Positions 34,303 through 43,542 of a DNA stretch of 64,000 nucleotides are shown here, in pieces (position 1 is the first letter of the stretch; every line of letters starts with the position of its first letter). The position numbers and the translations under genes were made by a program. The stretch lies in assembly GCF_011045095.1 (NCBI RefSeq), contig NZ_JAALDL010000001.1:1-64000 (forward strand). Reading direction: 5' to 3'. Source of the stretch: Grimontia sedimenti (GTDB lineage: Bacteria > Pseudomonadota > Gammaproteobacteria > Enterobacterales > Vibrionaceae). Below the pieces are notes generated by a model. That model was not told the origin of the DNA. It did not search any database and saw only the letters and a list, made by a program, of their open reading frames with translations.

Positions 34303-35610
34303 ATGAAAAAGATCTTAGCAGGTGCAGCGCTCAGTGCCTGTTTGGCAACACCAGCGCTTGCGGAAAATCACGTTGTTGGTGGCTATTTTGCAGACTGGCA
34401 GTACGCCAATGCAGATAACCCGTATACGGTAAAAGATATCCCTGCCGACCAGTTGACCCACGTTATTTACGCTTTTCTGAGCATGTGTGGCCCTCACAAT
34501 GGCGCATCAGAACTCGTTCAGCAACAAGTGGCGAAGGCCTGTGAAGGTAAAGCACCGTTTTCCGCGATCGTCGTTGATCAAGAAGCAGCGATGGAAGTGG
34601 ACTTCGGTGATGTGTCTGTCGACGTGCCATACAAAGGACATTTTGCCCAGCTTGCTGAACTAAAAAAGACGCATCCTGATCTGAAAATCTTGCCTTCTTT
34701 TGGTGGGTGGACCATGTCAGAACCATTCCATGCCATGGCAAAAGACGAAGCGGCCATCAAACAATTTGCTAAATCGGCTGTGGCTCTCATTGCCGAATAT
34801 GACTTTTTCGACGGCATCGATCTTGACTGGGAGTACCCGGGTGGTGGCGGTTTAACAACCTCTCCTTGGAACCCTGAGACAAAACTGTCTGATGATGTGA
34901 AAGCGCTGGAACGCAATGCTTTTACCACGCTGGTGACCTTGCTTCGTGATGAGCTGGATACGTTAACTGCGGAAACGGGTCGTGAATACGAACTGTCTAC
35001 TGCTGTGGGAGTCGGCCCGAAAGCGGCACAAATCGATTGGGAATCCGCGGCACCTAAACTGACCAATATGTTCGCGATGACGTATGACTTCCTGGGAGGT
35101 TGGGGGCCGCAAACTGGCCACCTGACAAACCTGCATGCCACCGATCGTAGCTGGTGGGGAATGGGCGCAGATGTCTTTATCAATCAAATGATCGAGTTGG
35201 GCATTCCAAAAGAAAAGCTGGTTCTGGGTGCGGCATTCTATGGTCGTGGCTGGGAGGGCTCTCAGTTTGACGGCAGCCTGCCTACTTCTGATTTAGCATC
35301 AGAAAAAGGTGCGAGTTTCGGTACGGGCGAACCGGGTTACTTCATGTACTGGGATTTGAAGCAGAACTACACCAAGTCTGAAGGCTACCAGTATGGCTAT
35401 GACGAAGCCTCACATGCGCCTTACCTTTGGAACCCTGAGAAGAAAGTCTTTATTTCTTTTGAAGATGCACGTTCGGTAAAAGCAAAAGCAGAGTGGGCGA
35501 AGCAGCAAGGTTTGGCTGGTGTCTTCACTTGGGAGCTTTCTGGTGACCCAGACAACGAGCTAACGTCAGTCATGCATCAAGTACTGCAAAGCAAGACAGC
35601 AAAGAAATAA
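34303..35610 (+). CDS. Exported GH18 chitinase
   Basis: 435 residues from the ATG at 34303, behind AAGGAG. Signal peptide MKKILAGAALSACLATPALA-E. The GH18 catalytic motif D-x-x-D-x-D-x-E is FDGIDLDWEYPG, with the acid Glu at about residue 177; the second conserved block is FGGWTMS, and GWEGSQF / YDEASHAPYLW / VFTWELSGD complete a typical barrel with the alpha+beta insertion. It hydrolyses chitin to oligosaccharides outside the cytoplasm. No separate chitin-binding domain is visible. It is monocistronic. Common for Vibrionaceae, which feed on chitin. Confidence 0.95.
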   Translation: MKKILAGAALSACLATPALAENHVVGGYFADWQYANADNPYTVKDIPADQLTHVIYAFLSMCGPHNGASELVQQQVAKACEGKAPFSAIVVDQEAAMEVDFGDVSVDVPYKGHFAQLAELKKTHPDLKILPSFGGWTMSEPFHAMAKDEAAIKQFAKSAVALIAEYDFFDGIDLDWEYPGGGGLTTSPWNPETKLSDDVKALERNAFTTLVTLLRDELDTLTAETGREYELSTAVGVGPKAAQIDWESAAPKLTNMFAMTYDFLGGWGPQTGHLTNLHATDRSWWGMGADVFINQMIELGIPKEKLVLGAAFYGRGWEGSQFDGSLPTSDLASEKGASFGTGEPGYFMYWDLKQNYTKSEGYQYGYDEASHAPYLWNPEKKVFISFEDARSVKAKAEWAKQQGLAGVFTWELSGDPDNELTSVMHQVLQSKTAKK

Positions 35611-35631
35611 GTTAGGTAAGAGCTCAGCGGT

Positions 35632-35663
35632 TAGACCCGGCATTAAGCCGGGTCTATTTTTTT
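35632..35663. terminator. Terminator of the chitinase gene
   Basis: TAGACCCGGC, ATTAA loop, GCCGGGTCTA, then seven T. It overlaps the 3' end of the convergent gene at 35654. Confidence 0.93.
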
Positions 35664-36460
35664 GGCGATTTATTGAGGTCGTCAGATCCAAGTATTTCTT
35701 TCGCCTCTTGGATACCGTGTTGAGCCTTGAGTTGAGCTATCAATTCTTGGTGTGATTCTAGGAAAAGATTGAATTGAATAACGATATCAGGCCGTTTGAT
35801 GCTTGAAAGATGGCGGGTACCACTCAGATAAGGGTGCTTCTTATTGAGCTTCATCGGTGGCGCCTGCTCACCCAAGTCCTTCAGTTTGATATTGAGTGCC
35901 GCCACATTGGTGTAGATGCCATCTATACGGTTCGATGCTAATAGTCGTATCAAAGATTCCATTTCCTTGACTTCAAATAAGGTGATCTCTTTGGCTTTCA
36001 CCTTTTCGATAAAAGGCCATGGCGTGAAGCCGGAAATCAGGCCTAAGCGCGTCAGCGTTCCAGTCGCACTCCCTTGAGCTTGGTCCAGTGTGACGACACC
36101 ATCGACAAAAGAAACCACGGGATCGCTGTAGAGGATGTCGTGTCCCTCTTTTAATGAAGCGCTCCAGTTAGGATTATCTGGGTACTTTAAATCAACGTCA
36201 CCACGTAGAAATGCAGAATAAAGCCTTTTCAGGGGTAACGCCTGATAGTCAAAGTTGTAGTTATATTCGCGGGCAAAAGCATCAAAAAGTTCTCGGTTAA
36301 AACCCTGATAACTCTGTTGCTGATAGCGGGAGTAAGGCGAGTAATCTTCGAAGTCCTGGACGCCAATCGTAAAATGATTGGTATCAGAATTTTGCGCGGC
36401 CACTTCTGTTGTCGCCAAGGTAACGGCTGTCAAAAATAGTGTGGTTAAAAATTTGCGCAT
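35654..36460 (-). CDS. Periplasmic solute-binding protein of family 3 (amino-acid type)
   Basis: About 268 residues from the ATG at 36460, which begins a signal peptide (MRKFLTTLFLTAVTLATTEVAA-Q); the earlier GTG at 36487 is less likely. The mature part has the SBP_bac_3 layout (FTIGVQDFEDYSPYS, FDAFAREYNYNFDYQALPLKRLYSAFLRGDVDLKY, then a hinge and GLISGFTPWP). No permease or ATPase gene is nearby, so it may serve another transporter or a signalling partner. Ligand unknown. Confidence 0.82.
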   Translation of the reverse strand: MRKFLTTLFLTAVTLATTEVAAQNSDTNHFTIGVQDFEDYSPYSRYQQQSYQGFNRELFDAFAREYNYNFDYQALPLKRLYSAFLRGDVDLKYPDNPNWSASLKEGHDILYSDPVVSFVDGVVTLDQAQGSATGTLTRLGLISGFTPWPFIEKVKAKEITLFEVKEMESLIRLLASNRIDGIYTNVAALNIKLKDLGEQAPPMKLNKKHPYLSGTRHLSSIKRPDIVIQFNLFLESHQELIAQLKAQHGIQEAKEILGSDDLNKSPKK

Positions 36461-36565
36461 GTCCGTCTCAAAGGGCCTGTTTCTCACTCATGAGATAAGT
36501 ATATACGCTGAGCGGAAAATCGTTTGAAATCGGTGGGATACCGTGAGCTTTCATTTCTTAAACGT

Positions 36566-36612
36566 ATACCAAAAAAACCTGAATTCGCGCATCTTCAGGT
36601 TGTTTGGAATAT
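36566..36612. repeat. Solo hairpin derivative of the 38053-type element
   Basis: ATACCAAAAAAACCTGAA, four bases, GCATCTTCAGGTTGTTTGG: degenerate copy of the two element ends placed back to back. Confidence 0.7.
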
Positions 36613-36649
36613 AAAAGACAAAACCCCGCAAAGCGGGGTTTTGTCTTTT
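36613..36649. terminator. Very strong bidirectional terminator
   Basis: Perfect 17-bp stem AAAAGACAAAACCCCGC with its complement, three-base loop. Lies 264 bases downstream of the sugar-dehydrogenase gene and just after the repeat at 36566. Confidence 0.9.
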
Positions 36650-36912
36650 CAGCAAGCAAAGATATCTTTGTTTTTGTTTGTATGCGCTGACTATAGTCCT
36701 GCCGATCACCCTGTGTCCAACCCTTCCGACAGGTTTGTTAAATGCTGGGCTGCGCATCACTTTAACAATGCAACTTAGTGAGTTGCATAAATTTCTTGGA
36801 GAGTCTTTTCCAAAAATACGCTTATTTCTCAGCAGAAAACCAATTTTATGCTTGTAAGGTTTTCTTTACGCTTTGGCTTCTAACTTGCTGTAATAATAAA
36901 AATTATTGCCAA

Positions 36913-38031
36913 CTACAATGGTGACAATTTTAAGACCTCCCCATTGGATGAGTCTGTCAGCAAGTAGATATTGCCATCAGGAGACTCCACCACATCTCTG
37001 ATGCGGCCATAGTTTCCATCCAACAATCTTTCTTCGCCGATCACCTTACCGTTATCCATGTCCAGGCGAACGAGCAGGCCGAATTTCAGCGAACCGAGTA
37101 GGATATCTCCCTGCCATTGTTGGAACTTCTTGCCGGAAATCATTTCCATGCCAGACGGTGCAATGGAGGGCACCCAATAATGGACAGGCTGTTCCATCCC
37201 ATCCTGCGCAGTACCGGTACCAATTTGACTTCCTGTTCCATAATTTACGCCATAAGTAATGGTAGGCCATCCGTAGTTATTGCCTTTTGATATAGGGTTC
37301 AATTCGTCGCCACCTTGCGGACCATGTTCGTGCGTCCAAAGGGTTTTCCCATCGTTATCCAGCGTCATGCCTTGGATGTTGCGGTGACCATAGGAATAGA
37401 TTTCCGGCAAGCTACCACTCTGACCAACAAAGGGGTTATCTGAAGGTAGTGAGCCATCTAGATTTAGCCGGACTAACGTGCCGATATGAGAGTTGTTTTG
37501 TTGAGCTTTATCTCGGTTACCGCGATCCCCTAATGCGATATAAAGGTGCTCATCGGTGGCCAGTAACCGGCCGCCATAGTGCCTTCCACCGGCCAGTTTG
37601 GGAGACTGAGAAAAGATAGGAGTGATTTTTTTCAGCGTGTTTCCATCAAGTATTGCGGAAGATACCGCGGTGCCGGATTTTCTAAACTCTCCTTCTTCGG
37701 CGTAGGCAATGAAAAGGCGGTTTGAGGTTTTAAAATCCGGTGACAGGGTCAGTCCCAATAATCCCCCCTGACCACGATAAACGAGCTTCTCTGGTAGACC
37801 TTGGATCTCCGAGACCACGCCTTCACGCGTTACCCGTTTAAGGCCGCCGTTTCGCTCGCTGACTAACATGTCACCATTCGGCAAAAATACCAATGACCAT
37901 GGGTGGTTTAGCCCTTGTGCTACCCGCTCGACGGTAAAGCTGTGTTTTTCTGAAGCAATGCTCTCGGCCGTTGCTGCAAAGGGGAGGCAAGCTGATACAA
38001 AGAGTGCGGCAATAAGGTGAGTGGTGTTCAT
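36913..38031 (-). CDS. PQQ-dependent sugar dehydrogenase (soluble aldose dehydrogenase type)
   Basis: 372 residues with a signal peptide (MNTTHLIAALFVSAC ... ATA-ES). The six-bladed propeller of the YliI/GDH-B family is clear: GLNHPWSLVFLPNGDMLVSERNGGL at the start, RGQGGLLGLTLSPDF, HYGGRLLATDEHLYIALGDRGN, YSYGHRNIQGMTLD, THEHGPQGGDELN and NYGWPTITYG, which contain the PQQ and calcium contacts. It oxidises aldoses in the periplasm with PQQ. No PQQ synthesis genes are in the window. Confidence 0.93.
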   Translation of the reverse strand: MNTTHLIAALFVSACLPFAATAESIASEKHSFTVERVAQGLNHPWSLVFLPNGDMLVSERNGGLKRVTREGVVSEIQGLPEKLVYRGQGGLLGLTLSPDFKTSNRLFIAYAEEGEFRKSGTAVSSAILDGNTLKKITPIFSQSPKLAGGRHYGGRLLATDEHLYIALGDRGNRDKAQQNNSHIGTLVRLNLDGSLPSDNPFVGQSGSLPEIYSYGHRNIQGMTLDNDGKTLWTHEHGPQGGDELNPISKGNNYGWPTITYGVNYGTGSQIGTGTAQDGMEQPVHYWVPSIAPSGMEMISGKKFQQWQGDILLGSLKFGLLVRLDMDNGKVIGEERLLDGNYGRIRDVVESPDGNIYLLTDSSNGEVLKLSPL

Positions 38032-38052
38032 AAGGGGCTCCGTTCGATTGTT

Positions 38053-38316
38053 ATACCCAAATAACCTGAAGATGCAGGATTCAGCGAGTTTGACTGGCGT
38101 TGTGATCGCGGCGTTCCTTTGTAGGTGTAGTCACTTCCATCAAAAAGGAACAACAAAGAGCACGGCGTCAGTCAACTCGCCCGGAGGGAGGCCATCAATG
38201 CGCCCACTTCTTTGTTAAATACCAAGGAAATAGAACGACTATTCCTCATGATATTTTCCTCGAATTGAACGCATTGATGACCTCTGAATGCGAGCATCTT
38301 CAGGTTGTTTGGGTAT
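38053..38316. mobile_element. 264-bp MITE-like element with 23-bp terminal inverted repeats
   Basis: Left end and inverted right end agree at 22 of 23 positions (core ACCCAAACAACCTGAAGATG; one T/C difference). Inside the ends lies a second inverted pair (GCGAGTTTGACTGGCG versus GCGAGTTGACTGACG). No coding capacity and no transposase. Three shorter hairpin versions of the same ends occur at 14611, 15425 and 36566, so it is a dispersed family. Confidence 0.8.
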
Positions 38317-38356
38317 GTCATCCGTCACCCCTCAATCTTACCTCATGTCTAAAGGG

Positions 38357-40363
38357 TCACGAGAAGTGTTGCGCAAAGCGGAATTTCAGGCGACGCATTC
38401 CCCGGCCAAGGCGGGAGAATTTGTCCGACATTGAAGGAGAAGACTGCACCGATTGCGTTGCGTCTCTTTCCGTACTGTCCAGACCACTGCTTTCAACGCG
38501 GTTACGGCCGTTTTGTTTGGCGAGGTACAGGAGTTTATCGACTTCGCTGTAAATGTCTGACAGCGACTGCCCAGGCTCGACAGATGATACGCCAAAGCTG
38601 GCGGTCACGTTAAACTCGTCGCCTTGCTCAGTCAGGAAAGCTAACTCACTGATACGTGTGCGCAAATCTTCTGCGATCAACTGTGCTTGCTCAAGTTGAC
38701 TATTTGGGAGCAGAAGCATGAATTCTTCACCGCCTACCCTCGAGCAAACGTCATTACGTCGGAGGTTGTTTTTAAACAGTTCAGCAATGCCAGTCAGTAC
38801 CTTGTCACCAACCGGGTGGCCGTAAGTATCATTGACCTTCTTAAAGTGGTCGACATCCAACAGCAGGCAGCTAATTGGCTCACCATTGCTTTCCATGTCC
38901 GCTTTGAGTTTATCAAGCTGGGAGCTTAGGTAACGTCGGTTGTAGAGACCGGTCAGGCTGTCGGTATTGGCGATTTTCCCCCAGCGGGCGCGACGTCGGT
39001 TGATCCAAAGGGCGGCGAGAGTGGCAAGCACTGTCGCCATCACACCGGCAACAACCAATACATTCAGGTATTCCACCTTGTCTTCGTTGGTTTTCAACTC
39101 AAGGGTCTGCAAGACGTTGTTCCAGCTGAGATGTTGGTTTTCTGCTTTGAGTTTCTCCAGGTTAAAGAGCATTTGTTGGCGTTCCAGGTTATCGACTTGC
39201 TCATCAGCACTGAAGTTGTTGAAACGGTTTTGATAATCCAACAGTGTCAGGTAAGCATTTTTGTAGTCTTCCATACCGAAGTGCGCTTTGGATGCGACCA
39301 GATACAGCTCAATCTCGGTGCGGTATAGACGGGTCAAGTCAGCTTGACCGGCGATCAACGGTGTGACTAAGTCAATCGCTTCCTGAAAGTTTTCATTTAG
39401 CAGATTTTCATTGGCTTTCAGGTAATTGTATTTACTGATGTAGTAGCGGATGGTCTCACGGTCGCGCAAGGCATCAGTCTGCTTTAGGTAGCGACCCATG
39501 CTTTTGGTGTCGCCGGATTGAAGCAACAAATCAGCAATTTGAAGGTTGATACGGAAGCGGTGAGAGCCGTCACCAAGGACTTGCGCGATTTGCAGAGCTT
39601 GCTTGTATTCCAGCAAGGCTTGTTTTTTGTCGCCCTGTTTCTTGGCAAGTTCCGCCATGTCTAGCTTAACCAGCAACTGGTTAAAGGACATTTTGCGCTC
39701 ACGGAAGAACTGGTAAGACTGATCGAGCAGAAGTGATGCTTTATCAAAACCGTTTAATTGCACCAAAATGCCCCCCAAGCTGGAGGCAATACGTTCGACC
39801 AGAAGGGCATCTTGCGTGGTTTTTGCCGCCTCAAGGGAGCTCATTAAAGCCGCCATCGAGACATCGTAGTCGTTCTGTGCTTTGTAAGCCTGACCTTTAA
39901 CCAGCAGGATTTCTGCGGTGACGGAAGGGTCGTTGAGGGTTTGAGATTCTGCCAGAAGCGTATCTAACTGATCGAGAACCAGCGCTTCTTCGCCTTTAAG
40001 TATTCTCGCTTGGCCTAAACGCAGTTGCATCAGGTACAAATCAGCTTTTAGCAGCGGGTCGTTCTTTGCCAGTTCAATACCAGTGTTTGCCGCTAAGATA
40101 GCGCTTTCAGGATCATTCAACAAAAGATCAACAGTCGATTTTTGCAGGTAATAGCGCACCAGTAGGGGCAAAGGTTGGTTTTGTTTCAGCTCAACTTTTT
40201 CCAGCTCACTCAACAAGGCGCGTGCTTTGATAGGAACGGAATAAAGAATGGACTGAACGCCATTAAGCGTTTTCTCAAATGACTGCGTCTTTTCAACAGA
40301 AGCATTGGCTGCTCCGGTAAAAATCACAAACAAGAAAAGGAGGTTTTTCAGCGTTTTTTGCAT
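38357..40363 (-). CDS. Diguanylate cyclase with exported TPR-type sensor
   Basis: 668 residues from the ATG at 40363, which starts the signal peptide (MQKTLKNLLFLFVIFTG ... ANA-S) and has GGAAG upstream. Residues about 20-410 are helical TPR-like repeats (for example LLVKGQAYKAQNDYDVSMAALMSSLE). A short coiled coil and one membrane helix (VLVVAGVMATVLATLAALWI) lead to a cytoplasmic GGDEF domain. The active-site signature is GGEEF at about 544, with RRND five residues before it, the RxxD inhibitory site, so the enzyme should make c-di-GMP and be feedback-controlled. The signal sensed by the periplasmic TPRs is unknown. Confidence 0.93.
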   Translation of the reverse strand: MQKTLKNLLFLFVIFTGAANASVEKTQSFEKTLNGVQSILYSVPIKARALLSELEKVELKQNQPLPLLVRYYLQKSTVDLLLNDPESAILAANTGIELAKNDPLLKADLYLMQLRLGQARILKGEEALVLDQLDTLLAESQTLNDPSVTAEILLVKGQAYKAQNDYDVSMAALMSSLEAAKTTQDALLVERIASSLGGILVQLNGFDKASLLLDQSYQFFRERKMSFNQLLVKLDMAELAKKQGDKKQALLEYKQALQIAQVLGDGSHRFRINLQIADLLLQSGDTKSMGRYLKQTDALRDRETIRYYISKYNYLKANENLLNENFQEAIDLVTPLIAGQADLTRLYRTEIELYLVASKAHFGMEDYKNAYLTLLDYQNRFNNFSADEQVDNLERQQMLFNLEKLKAENQHLSWNNVLQTLELKTNEDKVEYLNVLVVAGVMATVLATLAALWINRRRARWGKIANTDSLTGLYNRRYLSSQLDKLKADMESNGEPISCLLLDVDHFKKVNDTYGHPVGDKVLTGIAELFKNNLRRNDVCSRVGGEEFMLLLPNSQLEQAQLIAEDLRTRISELAFLTEQGDEFNVTASFGVSSVEPGQSLSDIYSEVDKLLYLAKQNGRNRVESSGLDSTERDATQSVQSSPSMSDKFSRLGRGMRRLKFRFAQHFS

Positions 40364-40688
40364 TAATGAAGCTTCCATGATCGACATAGCTAAACGTCAA
40401 GTTATTGTTGTTTTTTTGTTCTGACCCAAGTTGGTCACATTTAAGTGAAAACAAATGCTTGGGACCAGTTATCGGACATAGATTACCCAACACAATGTAT
40501 GGGTTTTGTATTAAATTTGAGCCGGATGTATGAAATTGTTTATCGGGCGTTAGATAAGCTTAGGCAGGGATGTGGAGTTTTGCTGCAGTCAACGCAACGC
40601 ACCGCCGCAAAGATGCGGCAGTGCATTACCCTCGCAGTCTGCAATCTGTTAGCCGAAGGGCCCCGAATGCGAGCTGGCGAGTTGTCTT
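40364..40688. other. Intergenic region, no gene seen
   Basis: Between the cyclase and the DUF465 gene. Weakly structured stretch at 40590-40620 (GCACCGCCGCAAAGATGCGGCAGTGC); no coding frame with support. Confidence 0.45.
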
Positions 40689-40925
40689 CTATTGTATGAT
40701 TTGTTGGTAGATTTCATCCTTGAGCTGCACGCGACGCATCCTCAAGTTACGGAAGTTTTCATCATCAGTAGGAATTTTTGCCATCTCCAGACCGCGTATT
40801 CTGTGGTCAAGATGGTGATACTCATCCACAAGACGACAAAAGGCGCTGTCTGCCATCTTCATATCGTGAATTTTTTCTTTGTATTCAGGGAACTCGAACA
40901 TGAGTGCGTGGTTTTCACCTTGCAT
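40689..40925 (-). CDS. YdcH/DUF465 family small protein
   Basis: 78 residues, helical. The family pattern is plain: F-P-E-Y-K-E-K-I-H near residue 12, then D-x-x-F-x-x-L-x-x-E-Y-x-x-L-D-x-x-I. Start has a textbook AGGAGGTAAT. Function unknown; these proteins are small, abundant and cytoplasmic. Confidence 0.92.
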   Translation of the reverse strand: MQGENHALMFEFPEYKEKIHDMKMADSAFCRLVDEYHHLDHRIRGLEMAKIPTDDENFRNLRMRRVQLKDEIYQQIIQ

Positions 40926-41150
40926 ATTACCTCCTGTAGTCGGCTCCTGCGAAAGTCTTGATCGCAGTAGGATCTCCGGGAACGTCCACGTTGGACGTGT
41001 TGGTGCGGTGTGACTGCGACTGTAAAAAAGTACCTTGTCACTCTTTCAGAATAGGGATTGGAGAGGCGTGATTCTAGCGATAGGTCATCAGTTGGTTTTG
41101 AGTCTTAACAACTGAACACTGAGGGTAAAGTAAACTTCACATTGACGAAA

Positions 41151-41172
41151 AAAGGCGCTTTAAGCGCCTTTG
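41151..41172 (-). terminator. Terminator of the DUF2960 gene
   Basis: AAAGGCGC, TTTAA loop, GCGCCTTT, followed by TTTT on the minus strand. Confidence 0.9.
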
Positions 41173-41192
41173 TTACTGCGATTGTGTAGATG

Positions 41193-41468
41193 TCAGCGTT
41201 TGTCTTTGATGGACTCAGCTTCTTTTTTCAACAGCACGATTTTGCCAAATCCCAGCTTGTTGAAATAGCTGTCTCTGTGATTTTTCACGGCTTTTCCATC
41301 CGCAACCATTTCCAACTGAAGTTCCATTTTCAGAAAGTCAGTCAGGTCGATACCTTCTGCTTCTGCGGCAGCTTCATGAGGCGAGCGATGCTTCTGGAAA
41401 GAGAAGGTGATCACTTTGGTTTCGCCTTTATAGACATATTCAAGTTGGCGTGACATATCTGCACTCAT
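41193..41468 (-). CDS. DUF2960 family protein
   Basis: 91 residues. It matches the DUF2960 layout found in Vibrio and relatives: R-Q-x-x-Y-x-Y-K-G-x-T-K at the start, EAAAEAEGIDLTDFLKMELQLEM in the middle, and a basic C-terminus. An alternative start is the ATG at 41456 (MSRQLEY), which is closer to the family start. Function unknown. Confidence 0.85.
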   Translation of the reverse strand: MSADMSRQLEYVYKGETKVITFSFQKHRSPHEAAAEAEGIDLTDFLKMELQLEMVADGKAVKNHRDSYFNKLGFGKIVLLKKEAESIKDKR

Positions 41469-41529
41469 TGCTAAGGAAATGGGGCAGGAGTATTCCTTAC
41501 CGGCATTACCAAGTCAACATAGCCAATCT

Positions 41530-43458
41530 TTATCGAGAAAGATCCGCGCTGACAAACTCTTCTTCGTTGTCCGTTTCCTCGCAAGGATGAAAGGCGATTC
41601 GTTCTCCTTTCCCTGTCAACAAACCAATGTAACCTGGCGAGCCATCGGGATTGAGCTTCACAATACCCACTGCACTTTGGTTAACCAACAGACTCGTGCT
41701 ACCGTTGTCTGGTCGTCGACGTTCAATACGCATGCGTTTCCTGCGGGTGAAAAAATTCAGTGGCGATGCTGGCCAGAACAGCTTTCTGTCCAACCATTCG
41801 AAAATGGACAAAAACGGCTCAGGGAACTGGTTTCTAAAACCACTACAAGTGATTTGCCAGATGCGTGGGCTACTTTTGCGAAAACGCATGCGTATGTCGT
41901 AGGCGAACGAATAGTGAACATCACCAGATAAAATCACGAAGTTCTTGGGCGTTTTCGGATGCTTGAAAATATTCAGCAACGCATTGGCAGAGCCTGGATG
42001 CGCCATCCAGTTCTCGGAGTCCGTCGCGAGGGGATGACCCATGAATGTCACAATACGTTGGATGGTCTCGATGAATTTGACCCCGAACATTGGCGCGGGT
42101 GAAACCACGACCACAGCGTCGTTGTTGAACACATCCTGTTGGAAGTCCATGAGAGACTCCCAATCCATTAACCCTGAAGGTTTGTTATAGCTGGACTCTG
42201 AACGCCAGCGTCGGGTTCGGGTATCAATGACCACGACTTTCGGGGTCGTCGGAATGGTGTAATGCCAATGCTCGAAGTGATGCATAACCTGTGTCATCGC
42301 TTCGAGATTTTCTGGATCGGGAGAATCAAGGAACGCTTGCATAGGCGACCAGAAATCTTCAGTAAAAGCCTTGGGCTCGTTCCCCCATCCCTGACAGAAG
42401 AAATACCCCATCATGGCATTGGTGATGATGCCTTTGGCAAAGGATGAGTTGTTCACTGCACGTTCCCAGCCAACCGTAAGGTTAAAGTCGTCGGTTACAT
42501 CGTGGTCATCGAAAATCATGTACGTCGGAATATGTGCGAATAGGCGGCGAACCTGCTCCAGCCCAGCACGGAATTTACCAAGTTCATTGAGCTCATATCG
42601 CCATTGCTGTTGGCGCTCTGGTGACAGCGTCGACAAGGTGTCGTCGAGTGTAATGTGCTGCCATAAAGCCGGTGACCACACCAGAGCATACATGGCGATA
42701 AACTCGTTGAAGCTGACCAGATGGTTTTCGGTGGTTCGCGAGCTGAACACCGGCTCGGGTTTTGCCTTGAAAAGCCGTTTTATCAGGCCGTGGTTTATAT
42801 CGCTGTATGGAAGCAATTCCGTGCGGCTATAAATGGGGGTGTTTTCCGGTGAAAGATCACTACACCAACGAATATCTGCGCCTTCGAACGCCTGGTCTTT
42901 CATGCCAAGTAAGTCGATGGTCTGGCGAATCGCCGACATCAGTGGGCCGCTCACGTCATCGGCATAGATTTGGTCGCCACTCATGATTAACAGGTCAGCG
43001 CGGTTTTCAACCGGCGTTTCTTCATAGCTTTTATCCAATGCCGCTAACGCGTCTTCACAGCGGTGATGTGGGTGTCGACAGGAGCCATGAGCTATGTTTT
43101 CTGCTTTTGAGGGCACGACGAAAGTGGGGCGGGATTCATCCTGATAGAGAAAACCGTCCAGTGAGGAAAGCAAAGAATGCCCCTGCTCGACGATGTCGTA
43201 CTGTATCGGGATATCAGGAGTAAACGATGATTCACCCGAGAACTGTGCCATGACAACAAAGCAGCGCTCACCGAGTTGCACCTGTTTTTGGGTAGAAAAG
43301 CTGGATTGATAAAACGCGTGATCCTGTTCCGGTTGAAACAACAAAAAATCCGCGGTTAGGGGCTCAGACGTCATAGCCCAAATGCAAATATCATCTTGGG
43401 TTGTCCGCCGTAAAATAGGTCCAGCCAGAAAAACAGGTAACGCCACGAGGTAACTCAA
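41530..43458 (-). CDS. PhoD-like alkaline phosphatase / metallophosphoesterase
   Basis: 642 residues. The metal-binding motifs of PhoD-like enzymes are present: HGSCRHPHHRC, LLIMSGDQIYADD, MIFDDHDVTDDFNL and FVILSGDVHYSFAYDI. No signal peptide is visible, so it may be cytoplasmic; the start is TTG at 43458 or GTG at 43446. It would hydrolyse phosphate mono- or diesters with bound metal ions. It lies between DUF2960 and a lipoprotein gene, with no obvious partners. The window also holds a PhoX-type phosphatase at 24957. Confidence 0.9.
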   Translation of the reverse strand: MSYLVALPVFLAGPILRRTTQDDICIWAMTSEPLTADFLLFQPEQDHAFYQSSFSTQKQVQLGERCFVVMAQFSGESSFTPDIPIQYDIVEQGHSLLSSLDGFLYQDESRPTFVVPSKAENIAHGSCRHPHHRCEDALAALDKSYEETPVENRADLLIMSGDQIYADDVSGPLMSAIRQTIDLLGMKDQAFEGADIRWCSDLSPENTPIYSRTELLPYSDINHGLIKRLFKAKPEPVFSSRTTENHLVSFNEFIAMYALVWSPALWQHITLDDTLSTLSPERQQQWRYELNELGKFRAGLEQVRRLFAHIPTYMIFDDHDVTDDFNLTVGWERAVNNSSFAKGIITNAMMGYFFCQGWGNEPKAFTEDFWSPMQAFLDSPDPENLEAMTQVMHHFEHWHYTIPTTPKVVVIDTRTRRWRSESSYNKPSGLMDWESLMDFQQDVFNNDAVVVVSPAPMFGVKFIETIQRIVTFMGHPLATDSENWMAHPGSANALLNIFKHPKTPKNFVILSGDVHYSFAYDIRMRFRKSSPRIWQITCSGFRNQFPEPFLSIFEWLDRKLFWPASPLNFFTRRKRMRIERRRPDNGSTSLLVNQSAVGIVKLNPDGSPGYIGLLTGKGERIAFHPCEETDNEEEFVSADLSR

Positions 43459-43542
43459 CTTTATTGTTTATTACCTTAACTTTACGCATTCTCACCGACG
43501 ATTTGTAGCGGTGTGTTTGTAAAGTCATGCAAATTTAGACGT

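Larger units (their letters stand above)
36461..36912. ncRNA. Intergenic region with candidate structured RNA ending at a strong hairpin
   Basis: No gene seen. Between 36670 and 36800 several stable stems are present (CCTGT/ACAGG at about 36709-36732; TTGTTAAA/TTTAACAA around a TGCGCA-containing loop; ATGCAACT/AGTTGCAT at about 36767-36787). On the minus strand this block is followed by the perfect 17-bp terminator at 36613-36649, 260 bases after the sugar-dehydrogenase stop. It could be a small RNA or a long 3' UTR. I could not match it to a known RNA family. Confidence 0.3.

Noticed and set aside
38053-38316. Complete insertion sequence
   Set aside because: At 264 bp it has inverted ends but no transposase; only a non-autonomous element is supported.
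40445-40699. 84-residue frame on the plus strand
   Set aside because: No ribosome site, no domain; overlaps the end of the DUF465 gene.
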